From the NCBI RefSeq assembly GCF_032854445.1, contig NC_088307.1, positions 15,698,017 to 15,762,016 on the forward strand: 64,000 nt of DNA, given 5' to 3'. This document shows, one piece after another, positions 9,751-19,652 of the stretch; the stretch's first letter is position 1; the number at the start of each line of letters is the position of its first letter. Source of the stretch: Liolophura sinensis. Its lineage: Eukaryota; Mollusca; Polyplacophora; Chitonida; Chitonidae. The notes under the pieces are model-generated. The model ran no database searches. It was not told where the DNA came from and was given only the letters and a program-made list of their open reading frames with translations. The position numbers were made by a program, and so were the translations under genes.

Positions 9751-10724
9751 ATGGATACCGACGAGCTTATAGACGAGATTCTGGCGCAGAGGAGGAACCC
9801 GGCCCCAGCCAACAGCCCGGCCCCAGCCAACAAGATGATGCACGGCAGCTCATGGATAGGTTGGCGGCACTTGCGGTGGTGGGCAGGCCAAGCGATATCT
9901 GGGAAAAGACGTAACGGCCGCTGAGATCGACGCCATGAGCGACGAAGACGTTGAAAGGCTGTACTCCCTGTACGAGGCTAAGCTCTGTGCGCGGATGGTT
10001 AACGGTCTAGGAGGTATGTTCTTGAGATCATATGTAAGGGCGGCCAGATGGCTCCTACCAATCCCACCCGAGAATCGACCAATGCTCATGGCACAACTCG
10101 CCACCGACCCATTTGTTGAACAGGCCGCTTAGCAGTGCTAGCTGCTGGCTACACTACTGCTATGGTAAGTACTTAGCACCGTTAACCATGGCGATGACCA
10201 CTGCTGAGCACTGCTCATTAAACACCACTGCTGTCCTAGAAATGAGCCGTATGATCCAGAGGAACATGAGTACAACGAATCCGGAAGGCCCGAGGAAGCG
10301 GAGGGGGTGACGGCGGATTGTACGAATGACGGCCCTGCTAGAATTCCAAAAAAGTCCCTGCGAGTCGAGCGGGTGCTGCAGCGAGAAAGGCCAAGGCCTG
10401 AAAAGCTCAAGGATGAGCTTCGCGAAGCAAAGGCTGCTTTGCTTGGCGCAGCTGATTCCACCAAGAAACAGCCGAAGGAGGGGGAGGCCGCGAAGGAACC
10501 GGATTCTACGAAGGCACACCAAATCACCCACTGGAGGGGCGCCCCTGGCGTTATTAGACGCTGGCAGCCTTGTAGTGCTAGTGTTGTTACGCGTGTGGCG
10601 CAGCTGCTATACAGCACATGTACGAGGTGCAGATGTTACGCCGCCTGCACGAGGTGTAGATATCACGCCGCAAGAAAAGAATCTCCATTTGAATACACGT
10701 TGCGACCCTTTCTATATAGATTAG
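9751..10724 (+). pseudogene. Polinton unknown protein with acidic N-terminus and membrane tail, frameshifted
   Basis: Starts MDTDELIDEILAQRRNPAPA at 9751, with a short Pro/Ala repeat (PAPANSPAPAN). Frame changes lie near 9845 and 9905, a stop near 10130, and further frame changes near 10250 and 10530. Recognisable blocks in order are an acidic helix (AEIDAMSDEDVERLYSLYEA), a PIPPENRP segment, a charged Lys/Glu region (LKDELREAKAALLG) and a short hydrophobic segment (LVVLVLLRVW) before the stop at 10722-10724. No family recognised. It sits between the ATPase and the small membrane-protein genes in one plus-strand cluster. Confidence 0.55.
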
Positions 10725-10725
10725 C

Positions 10726-10960
10726 ATGTCTACTCCACCCGGTGACGGGAAAGTGCTAGTCAACGCGGCCTACCACGCCGCTGTCTCTCCTGGCTACTGG
10801 GTACGCTCGTCTCGGCCAGATGTTCCTGAAAGGAGCCCTCCCGAAGCTGGACTTAACACCCCGTGACGTCGGCATGGTCATTGCAGATGTAGGCCTGGCT
10901 ATGTTTTCGAAGGACCTGCTAATTAAACAAGGGCTCCTTCCTCCCAATATAATCCAGTAG
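10726..10960 (+). pseudogene. Polinton small protein (~78 aa), one frameshift
   Basis: Starts MSTPPGDGKVLVNAAYHAAV at 10726, two bases after the previous stop. One frame change near 10800 is needed before FLKGALPKLDLTPRDVGMVI and the end at TAG 10958-10960. The C-terminal half holds a hydrophobic stretch (VGMVIADVGLAMF). A small, possibly membrane-associated protein, too short for the usual ORF cutoff in one frame. Function unknown. Confidence 0.55.
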
Positions 10961-10962
10961 TA

Positions 10963-11413
10963 ATGGCCTCCATCGCAATGATGATAGGCGGCGCCCTCGT
11001 AAACGCTTTGGCCTTCAACGGGAGCAACTATATGTTTTGGATGCTGAGGAGTTCCGGTGTCGATGAAGAGCGGAGGCGCCATGACCGCGCTGTAGAGCAG
11101 CTCCAAGCCCGCCCAGGAAAAATGGGCCCGAAAGGGCACTGAGCGCTTGGACTGGATCAACGATGAACTCCGCCGCCAGGGCCATGCTGTCCAAACGTTC
11201 CGGGATGTCGACGCTGCAATCCGCGAGTATTCTAGGGCCACTGGCAAAACTCTTACACGCGATGCATCCGAGGCGCAGCTGGGCTCAGAGCCACAGCTCT
11301 CCGATTTCTATGTGCCTAGTGAAGATCAAAAACACCGCGAGATGACCTTCGTCATTCTGGGAATGTGTGTGTTTGGGGGTGTGAGTTACGGAATTGCAAA
11401 ACTCACCAAGTAA
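10963..11413 (+). pseudogene. Polinton small protein with two hydrophobic ends, one frameshift
   Basis: Starts MASIAMMIGGALVNALAF at 10963, three bases after the previous stop. One frame change lies near 11115, then it is open to TAA at 11411-11413. The intact length would be about 150 residues. The N-terminal hydrophobic segment is followed by a charged helical body (AVEQLQA, ERLDWINDELRRQGHAVQTF) and a C-terminal membrane segment (MTFVILGMCVFGGVSYGIA). Both ends could insert in a membrane. I recall close unnamed relatives in invertebrate Polintons; confirmation needs a search. Confidence 0.58.
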
Positions 11414-11544
11414 TCCGAACTGACTGTGCCGGACTCACCATCGAGCTCCTCGCCGTATGGCAGGCACGATCTTAGTAGTGAGGTGGTTCGGCGCACGCAA
11501 ATACGCCGCGACGATTAACATCTTTTTCGTCGCAAATCTGTTAG

Positions 11545-12589
11545 AGGGCTGCTAGAATACCTTGATGACATGGCTAGTAAGGTGTCTGCTCGCCTGGCAA
11601 ATATCTACTACAGCCCTCGTGGGTACAGGAAGGGCCGCGCGCCCATCCAGAAACTTGCCACTGCAGCTAAAGTCTCCGAAGATGTGGTCCGGACCTGGCT
11701 GAAAAAGCAGGCTATCTGGTAGATATACCTGTCTCGTCCCCGAAAAGTACCGAGGCCTATGTTCGATGTTTCCACGCCTAAAGACATCCACCAAGCTGAT
11801 CTTTTATTTCTAACACATGATCGGCGAGGCCGGAAGCTGTATAAGTACGCGCTGACAGTTGTTGATGTCGATTCTCGCTACAAGGAGGCGGAACCTCTGG
11901 CTACTAAAGATTCCAAAGAAGTCGCTGATGCTCTCTCTCGCATTTACAAGCGGGGACCCCTGAGATGGCCGAAGCTTCTCCAAGTTCACCCTGAGCGCGA
12001 GTTTATTGGTGCGGTGAGTCAACTGCTGGCCAAACACGATGTCACAGTCCGCCGAGGCCGCGTGGATATCCACCGAGACCAAGGCATAGTGGAGCGTTTC
12101 AACCGTACTCTGGCTGAGCGGCTCTTTGGACATCAGTACGCCCAGGAGATGCGCCTCCCTCCCGAACACCGGTCTACTGAATGGGTGGCTCGGCTGCCCT
12201 CTGTTGTGGCCGCTCTGAAAAACGAGACAACGACACTGATTGGTAAAAAGCCGAAAGACGTCATCAAGGCAAAAGGGGTGCCCCATAAGCCTTCCTCGAC
12301 GGTTCCAGGTCGTCCCGTTGGACTTAATGAGCGGAAGATACCCGAGGGTGTTGGCGTTCGTTATCTCTATCAGCCTGGAGAGCTGGAGGGCGGCCGCCGT
12401 CGCGCGACTGATCCTGTGTGGTCTTTAGAGATATATCGGCTTGGGCGCTCTGTCACAAAGCCTAATGAACCCGTGCTGTACTATCTAGACGATACGTCGG
12501 ATGGCCCGCGACGGGGATTGGTTCGTGAGGAGTTGCTTATAGTGCCTCCCGATACTCAGCTTCCCCCGGATGGGGTTTTACGGCGCTAG
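11545..12589 (+). pseudogene. int: Polinton integrase (retroviral rve type), inactivated
   Basis: The N-terminal part (11545-11719) has a helix-turn-helix-like block (IQKLATAAKVSEDVVRTWL) and ends in an in-frame TAG at 11720-11722. The same frame continues as the catalytic core, with the first catalytic Asp in HQADLLFL, a VVDVDSRYKEAE strand, and the third catalytic residue in GIVERFNRTLAE. The position of the second catalytic Asp, normally in a D-x-G-x-E-F motif, reads VHPEREF (codon 11987-11989 is CAC, His). A C-terminal SH3/chromodomain-like beta region follows (DPVWSLEIYRLGR, YYLDD). It ends at 12589, tail to tail with PolB. The stop and the Asp-to-His change both predict loss of activity. 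Confidence 0.85.
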
Positions 12590-15505
12590 TAGTTCCTCGA
12601 AGAGGATGTCCATTCCAGCCCATCATCCTGCGGTTGCCGCATCTCTATGACCATAAGCCAAGGTGTGGACATCATCTTCGGCGATCCAGCGCTTACTATC
12701 GAAGGGGGACAGTGAGACCTTATTCGGGTGCTGCCCATAGGTATGGTGGCGCTCTGATCGCAGCACGTCCATACCGTGTCGGAAGATCTTCTTCTCGAAG
12801 AGGGCCTCTTTGTACTGCTTATGGCGGATGCGCTTTTCCACAACTCCCTTTTTCACGCCCTTGGCCTTCTTAATGTTGGCTCCACCTGCCTCCAGAATGG
12901 AGTACATCTTGGGGCCAGCCGAAGACCAATGTATTCGGCGATCGGCCGCCCCGCGCACTCGTCCTTCATTTTCCCCAAGACCTTCATATTTGCTACGCTG
13001 TGCAGGGGGTGGCCTTGTGGGTAATCTGAGGTGTCGTACAGGTTTGCATTCTCAGCCATATCCCTATAAACATCCTCAGTCTGAATCTCGAGTAGCAGAC
13101 TATCCGTGTCAGTGTAGAGGAGCTGGCAGCGCTCTCCGTACTGGGCCTTCATGTGGTTGTAGTAGAAGTCGTACATCAGGTGCTTGGAGAGATCTGGAAT
13201 GCTCATGCCCACGTAGATAGGTCGGTTTAGGACTAGACGGGTCTTGTGCATCTGAATCGCTGCGAGGTCATCATCAAATATGTTTGCCCGTGCGAAGCTC
13301 GGTCTGGCTATTAAGCGTCGGAGATTGTCGTCTTCTCCAGAGCGTACCAGCTTGACGTCCACACGCTTCCGAAGGTTCTCCATGGTTTTTCCGAAGACCG
13401 AGTTGTTCATTAGCTTGTACAGGTCCTTCTCGAATTTACTCGCGGCTGTTTTTCGGAGCTCGGTGTTCATCCTGATATAGGGTTCCATCCAAGGGCTCTG
13501 GGCGAATCTCAGGGCCCGGTGAACCTTTGTCAGGCGCATTCCCAGAAATAGATACAGCTGTAGGTTCCGGTAGTGCAGGACGTACCGTTCCTTGTTGCGG
13601 AGGTTGGGGACCAGCTTTTCGACCTCGTTAGGCGCTTTCTTGCCGAGAAGGCTGTGCTGATAGTCTGACATCCACTCCTCCTGGACCACCAGACCCTCCG
13701 GGGCTAATGGGTAGCCGTTATGTGCGTTATGTAGGTCGGCCAGATACTCTAGGTCGACCTCAAGGATGTAACCAGAAGGACTGTCGTGGGGGTGGGTAGC
13801 AATCATTTCACCGAGACGCCGCGCGTCACCTACCCACTGAAAGCCGCCCGTCGGCAGAAACTGAGTCATAGCCCAGCCATATAGATTATTGGCGTCTAGG
13901 TATTGGATGTAGCTGTTTGAACTTTCGGGTTGTATCCCTCCACCTGCGGATTATTGGCTTTGGCGTGTCGCTTACTTACAATGGAGATTCCTCCTGGCAA
14001 CCCCTTCTCAATGAAGAGTTGTTGGTCACAGTCCGTCAACAGCTCCAGCTCTACCCTGGTCTTCTTGAACAGCGCATCCCACGAGAGACCTGGGCTCGTA
14101 AAGTAGTGAGCCGGGTCCAATCCATACTGCCGTAAACAAGTCTTCCGGAAGGCCTCAAACACATCGGCCAACAGGAGCACGTCTGTGCGGCAGTAAAGGT
14201 CTGTGTAGTCTCCCAGATTGGTGCAGTCAAATACCTTCCATACCTGTTGAGCGTGGATGTAGTCCTCATCGCTAATGCCTCCGACTTTGAGCTTACTGTA
14301 GAAAGCCTCTTTGGGTGGGAGGCTGGACTCGTCGAAGCTCTCCCAGGAGTCCATATACTCATAGGGGTTGACGCCCTTGCGCATGAGTAACTTACGTTTA
14401 TCTTCGGCAGGCTCATACCGGGCTGTGATGTGGAAAGCCTCAGGTTTGTTGGCCTCTACCAGATTGTCAAGGGAAGCCGGTAAGAATTGAACGCAGTCGA
14501 TGAAGCGGAGCTGCCCCAGCGAGAAGGAGATGTACTTTTCCGTGTTGTTGGGGATGCATGAGATGCTGCCCTCCACCTTACTTATGGCTTGCATCAGGAG
14601 ATGCACGTCGTAGCACCGTAGGTTGTGGAAGACTACTGGTATGGCTGTCTTGGGACCCAGCCGCAACTTTAGGTTGCATGCGTTATGGGCCGCGCCTCTG
14701 TACTTGCCGGTGATATGGCAGTGATCGCGCACAGAATCGGCGCCTAGAGTCTTCTCACACACGTGACAGGTTGTGGCGTTGTTGTGGGCCTGCCAGTCCT
14801 GGGGAGTCATCCCCATGGCTATAGGGTTAGCTAGAACATTTTGGATTTCCCGCTCCTCCTGCCGGAGAGCTCTGAGGAAGTGTTCCGTCGCGTCAGAGCC
14901 TCTGTATTCCACGGGGCGTTTTGTGCGGCCGTCGCAACGCACCACAACATAGCAGTAACTGCAGGGCTCGTGGTGCTGAGTCTTTTGAGTGCTGCTGTCT
15001 GTGGGGCTGGGCGGCGGGCCTTCAACCTTTTTGGTCAGAGCTTCACAGTCGGCATATATGATGAACGGTAGCTGTTTGTGGTGATTCTGGAAGGAGACTT
15101 GTTTTCCCCCTCCTGTGGCATCTCCACCCTCACCGCCGTCTGGCCAATCCCACAGCATTCCGGCTTATGCGCCTCGAGCAGATCCTCCCTTGTGTAACCT
15201 TGTAGACACCGCTCACAGAAGTGTTTGCGATTTCATGTCTTACTTTCTTGGAACAGGAGACGATCGAGATCTTTTATCCACGTATAATGGAATTTGCCTG
15301 CCTTCTCAATAAGCAGCAGATTGATTCGGGGCGTGTCGCCGGGCTGCTTGATGAGACGATGCACGATCACACCCTTGTCCCACCCGAACACGTTGATGGC
15401 GAGGTCGTTCTTTTCCTCCACTTTAGGGATCTGAGAGACAGAGCTCCGTGGAGCCGATGAGAAGCCACCGGCAATTATTGTAACCCTTTGGCATGTTGTT
15501 GTATA
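12586..15505 (-). pseudogene. polB: Polinton protein-primed DNA polymerase B, frameshifted
   Basis: Read from about 15505 leftward. An N-terminal region (about 15440-15180) contains a Cys/His cluster (HFCERC...H...C), with breaks near 15430, 15235 and 15115. Exonuclease motif I (YADCEA) follows, then an inserted endonuclease VII-like zinc motif (CHVCEK ... DHCHITGKYRGAAHNAC), Exo II (HNLRCYDVHLL) and Exo III (YCRTDVLLLADVF). After a frame change near 13925 come polymerase motifs A (YLDANNLYGWAM), B (KLMNNSVFGKTMENL) and C (YTDTDSLLLEI). Another frame change near 12910 precedes the C-terminal part (SLSPFDSKRWI). All catalytic carboxylates are present, but at least four frame breaks make the gene nonfunctional as assembled. 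Confidence 0.9.
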
Positions 15506-15530
15506 TACAATTGGTGCAGAAGCATATGAG

Positions 15531-15769
15531 ATGCAACGGGTATGTCTAATTGCAACCCGAGAAGATGCTGGGTGCCTCTATTTGTTCTGGGGAGGGCCCC
15601 AAGGGGAGGGTGCGCCAGAACCTATAGTGTGTATAGGCCTCGAGATGGGGCTGGGAGCCCCTATTTGCCAGGGGGTGGGTGTTCAGGGAATGGGGGTTGG
15701 GAGCCTCTATTTGTTATGGGGAGGGCCCCAAGGGGGGGAATGTTCCAGAACCCCTATTGCATATACTAC
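15531..15769. repeat. Polinton right terminal inverted repeat
   Basis: Mirror of the left TIR. The same subrepeats are read as GGAGCCTCTATTTGTT and GGGAGCCCCTATTTGCC. It ends in GCATATACTAC, followed by the TGCAAT duplication. The poly-C run of the left copy is shorter here, so the two TIRs have diverged by indels. Confidence 0.88.
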
Positions 15770-15775
15770 TGCAAT

Positions 15776-16340
15776 GGCACCGAAAAAATCACAGATCCAA
15801 GAAAAAAATAAACAAGGCCTGTAATACTTTTACATAAAGTACACGGCAAAGTGCACTGCTTTCAGTGTACATATGCTGATTGTATGATAAAACACTGCAC
15901 TCTGTGAGATGAGAATCGCCGCTGTCAAACTTTACTTATGTAAGGTCTAAACAAAACAAGACGAGATATGACCATTTATGTAACGTCCGTTTTACAAACG
16001 CACAGCTTTTAGCACTAAGCGTACGAGCCAAAAGAACAGCGTGCTTGTCTTTGAGACAAGGGTGTGTGTTTTTTTTTTTCAGGCTGTTCCTTTAAAACCA
16101 TTATTAACATACCGGTATTGCCTGAAAGAAATTAAAAGTGTGTGGACCCAGCTATCACAGCACATTATAGGCGACGGTCCTGGGATCGCATAGGCCCGGG
16201 AAGCTGCGCGATTGCCGTATATGAGATGTCAGCCATTTAGGGCCTTGGCATATCCTCCTACCAGCAAGGTTGATACTGCATTATAGGCTTCCTAATCACG
16301 TTGATGGCATTGCTAGCATGATGGGGATTTCGTTACATCT
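15776..16340. other. Intergenic, nothing recognised
   Basis: AT-rich host DNA right of the Polinton, with a T-run at about 16070-16079. No coding, RNA or repeat feature supported. Confidence 0.5.
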
Positions 16341-16382
16341 GTAACTACTAGACCTACTATTGAGGATTCACTCGGCGCTATA

Positions 16383-17147
16383 ATGTGCAAATCGCTTCAA
16401 AATGAATTGGACAAACTTGAGGCCAAGCTCAGCACTAAGATTACAACATTACTAAATGGACAAGAAATGAGGATTTTTAATCTTGAAATTGACAGTTACG
16501 CTCTAAGATTTGACATAATTCGATTAAGTAATCGATATGAAATGGGCCGTGTAGAAATTATTAACCTCCGCCAATCGCTTGTCAACCTCAGTAGTGAAAC
16601 ACAATGACATTGGACAATGTAAGAATTTACGGCAATGAGGGAGACAGTGCCTTTGAAACATCAAAGAAAGTCGTCACTTTATTAAAGGCTATACTTTATA
16701 TGTCTCTTTCATCTTTTGGCATCAATATTGTACATAGATTGGGACCCCCGCGATCAGACCTGAGTACAAAACCTCGCGGAATTATTGTTAAGTTCATGAA
16801 CAGAAAATCGAAATCCTTCAGAAAAGAAAGTGTTTAAAGGGGGAAAGTACGTAATCAAGAAATTCAAAAACTACCGAAATTAGCCACTGAAAAACCCCTG
16901 AAACTGTCGCCTTGCTCACACAACGGAAATAAGTCAGTGATCAAGAGTATGCAAAGGGAAGTTGACAGCTGCGATCACATCCTTACCCCACCGGCCTGTG
17001 TCTCGAGAATTGGATACACCTATCAGCCAGTTATCTCCTCTTAGAGGCTCCCCAGTAGAATGCCCTCCTGCCATTCACGACATCCTCTCTAAAAATTTAC
17101 GTCTAACACTCCAACCGAACGACCACATCTGTGTAGTACATCAATGA
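16383..17147 (+). pseudogene. Non-LTR retrotransposon ORF1 remnant
   Basis: A 74-residue coiled-coil-like frame (16383-16607, SLQNELDKLEAKLSTKITTL) is followed at once by a second frame (16604-16837). The second frame contains IVHRLGPPRSDL and RGIIVKFMNRK, the hallmark of the L1-type ORF1p RNA-binding domain (HR-G ... PR-IIVKF). Decayed sequence with stops continues to about 17147. No reverse transcriptase follows, so it is a truncated LINE fragment. The clade cannot be fixed. Confidence 0.65.
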
Positions 17148-17159
17148 CCTGACGTGAGA

Positions 17160-18280
17160 ACTGACCTCCTTTTCAACTGATTTTTCAATGAACTGACGTC
17201 AATGTATCATGTGATACAATCTTCATCTGTACAATTCCCAATTTTTTCTTTACACTTAAACTAAATTCTATAACAGTGGGGTACTGTGGAGCTGAGCTTG
17301 CTGTGCGTTGTTAGTCGTTGATTGTCAACAAGGAGCCCATTGCGGAAATCTGATTTTTCAATAATCTGTCATAACTCGGCAGTCACCTCAACTTTCCAGG
17401 TACCTAAAATCGCGATCGACATTGCGTAATGCATACATGAGTTTATCATGAACCTACAGCATAATTCAGTCACATAAAATATGTAACATAATTAAAGACA
17501 TACACCACAGAGAGAGAAACCAGAGCGGCGACGACAGTGTTATAGCTGGCAAATGGTCACACGTAACGAAATACGGCCTGCAGTCAGTTTACCTCAGTCA
17601 TGGTTTTATTCTAACTGGTCATGTATATGCATAAATGGTAGTAATTCACACGCCCCTTATCATCGCCTTAGGTATAAAAACACAGTGATGTTAATTGCAA
17701 TTTATTAGACGTTACTGGTAACAGCTTTTCTAATCTGTATTTAGTATAAAAATTACGTATATAATCTAACCTATATCGTATAGCCTGAATAAACATTAAA
17801 TCAGAAGATTATAAATTATAATCTCACAATAATGTAAAACTGACCTATACTTAATATGCGTACAAATCTGTCAGATGTATCCTGACACTTATTTGCTGAC
17901 TGTTCCAAGTACAATAACATTCCTGGTTACACTGTCCACAGCTTTTCTCGATCTCAGACACCTGGTGATGGTAGAGTTATTCTATATGTGAATGACGCTG
18001 TTAATACGCTAACGAGGTAAAAGAAAGCGAGGTAGACAATCGAGGCAGCGATGTTTATTTTAATAGGATATTATAATGAATATTATAACTGTTCAAACAA
18101 AAATTGGAATATACAGTGTTGCTCTTTAAAAGGTTGTCCATGACATGAAAGGCATACCCGCGATTTCATCAGCGTGCTAAACACTGTTTTCATCTACGAA
18201 GTAGTTGATCATTCACCATTGCCGTGATGAATGCGACCTAAATTGACTGTGTTGAGAAAATTGCCAAGAGACATTATTAG
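17160..18280. other. Intergenic, nothing recognised
   Basis: AT-rich sequence without a supportable gene, RNA or tandem repeat. Confidence 0.45.
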
Positions 18281-18284
18281 TTGA

Positions 18285-18755
18285 TCCATCCAGCAATAGA
18301 CACTGGCTGATCCAACAGCCAGAAATGTTGATCCAGTAGTCGACACTGGCTGATTAAGGGCCGACACTGACTGGTTCAGCAGTTGACATTGGTTAATCCA
18401 GTAGTCAACAACGGATAATCCAGCAGCCGACACAGGTTGGTTAAGCAATTAACACTGACTAATCAAACAGTCCACACAAAATAGTCCAAAAGTCGACTGG
18501 CGAATCCAGCAGTCAACACTGGCTGATCCAGCAGCCGACACTGACTGATCCAGCAGCCGACACTGGCTGATCCAAGCAGCCGACACTGGCTGATCCAGCA
18601 GCCGACACTGACTGATCCAGCAGCCAACACTGGCTGATCCAGCAGGCGACACTAGCTGATCCAGTAACCGACACTGGCTGATTCACTGGCCGACACTGGC
18701 TGGTTCAACTGGTTAATTCAGTAATCAAAACTGGTTGATCCAGTAATCGACACTG
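18285..18755. repeat. 22-bp minisatellite
   Basis: About 20 imperfect copies of CTGATCCAGCAGCCGACACTGG. They are best conserved at 18505-18665 and decay toward both ends. Open frames here are only translations of the repeat. Confidence 0.85.
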
Positions 18756-19134
18756 CTTGTATGACTCACATGCGTGGCGGAAAGTTTTATCACATCTGGC
18801 GCAATACACATGATCAATACAACAAACGATACGGTTACTCCGCTGACATGTCCATATACAGGCATGACTGGAATGTATTTCGTAGACTATCGGGTTGTTC
18901 TAGTGCACTACTTAGCTAACTCACGGCTATATTTACCATCGTGTATGTTGAACGCCCGTGATTGAAGATAACTGATAACCACTGATAACGTTAGCAAGTC
19001 AGTATCATATGACACCTAGAGTATAGCGTATTCTATTTAAATGACGGTGTTTGCAAGCAAGTCTTCAAATGTTTCGGAGAAGTCATCGTTGTGAATTATG
19101 ACTTGCAGACAACGTCTGGTAGAGAAGCGAGCGC

Positions 19135-19230
19135 CACAGATATACCCACTTCGTGACTGTGCGCGGTTGCATCCACTTCGTGACTATACGCGGTTATACC
19201 CACGCCGTGACTGTGCGCGGTAGTGATCAT
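19135..19230. repeat. 27-bp tandem repeat upstream of the NRF gene
   Basis: Three copies of a unit containing CACTTCGTGACTGTGCGCGG, about 420 bp before the start codon at 19653. It might influence the promoter, but there is no direct evidence. Confidence 0.6.
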
Positions 19231-19652
19231 CACATCGTGGTGCTTATTGCGGTACGAAGTCGTACCAGAGGTGTGTTTGGCTGATTATCTCGGTGACTAA
19301 GTGGTCAACTTACCACTTCGCCCTTTTTAAAAATAATACTAATTTCTAGCAGCACTAAGTCTTGTGAGTGCATCGTGTCATTGACCTAGACGCTCACGGC
19401 TACAGGGCGGCTTCATAATATATATCTGAGCGTTGTTACATAGGTGCCCCACTTACAGATTTGATACGCTGGGTACACGTGAGGGGAAGTTTGTGTCCGG
19501 ATTTGCACTTCAGCGTAAACAAACATAAAGACTTCGACCTCAGATAGCCTATACAAACAGTTCAGACGTGATTTGATCTGTAGGACAGAAGGTGTGGTTC
19601 AGCTGAAAGTAAACTCATTTGATTTTTCAGGTGTTTATTTGGTATTTTCAAC

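Larger units (their letters stand above)
2040..15769. mobile_element. Maverick/Polinton DNA transposon, degenerate copy
   Basis: A 13.7-kb element with inverted ends (AGTAGTATATGC at 2040, GCATATACTAC ending at 15769) flanked by TGCAAT at 2034-2039 and 15770-15775, the 6-bp duplication size known for Polintons. It encodes the diagnostic set: protein-primed PolB (minus, 12586-15505), retroviral-type integrase (plus, 11545-12589), a capsid-like protein (8108 to about 9230) and an FtsK/HerA-like packaging ATPase (about 9231-9712), plus eight unnamed companions. Gene order from the left is: unknown(+), three minus genes, one plus, one minus, capsid, ATPase, three small plus genes, INT(+), PolB(-). 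Genes are tightly packed and partly overlapping, and the coding DNA is GC-rich compared with the AT-rich host. Stops and frameshifts in many genes mark it as inactive. No adenovirus-type protease was recognised. Confidence 0.93.

Noticed and set aside
15531..15824. Gly/Trp-rich frames in the Polinton ends, also at 1921-2580
   Set aside because: Translations of the GC-rich TIR; no start or conservation signal.
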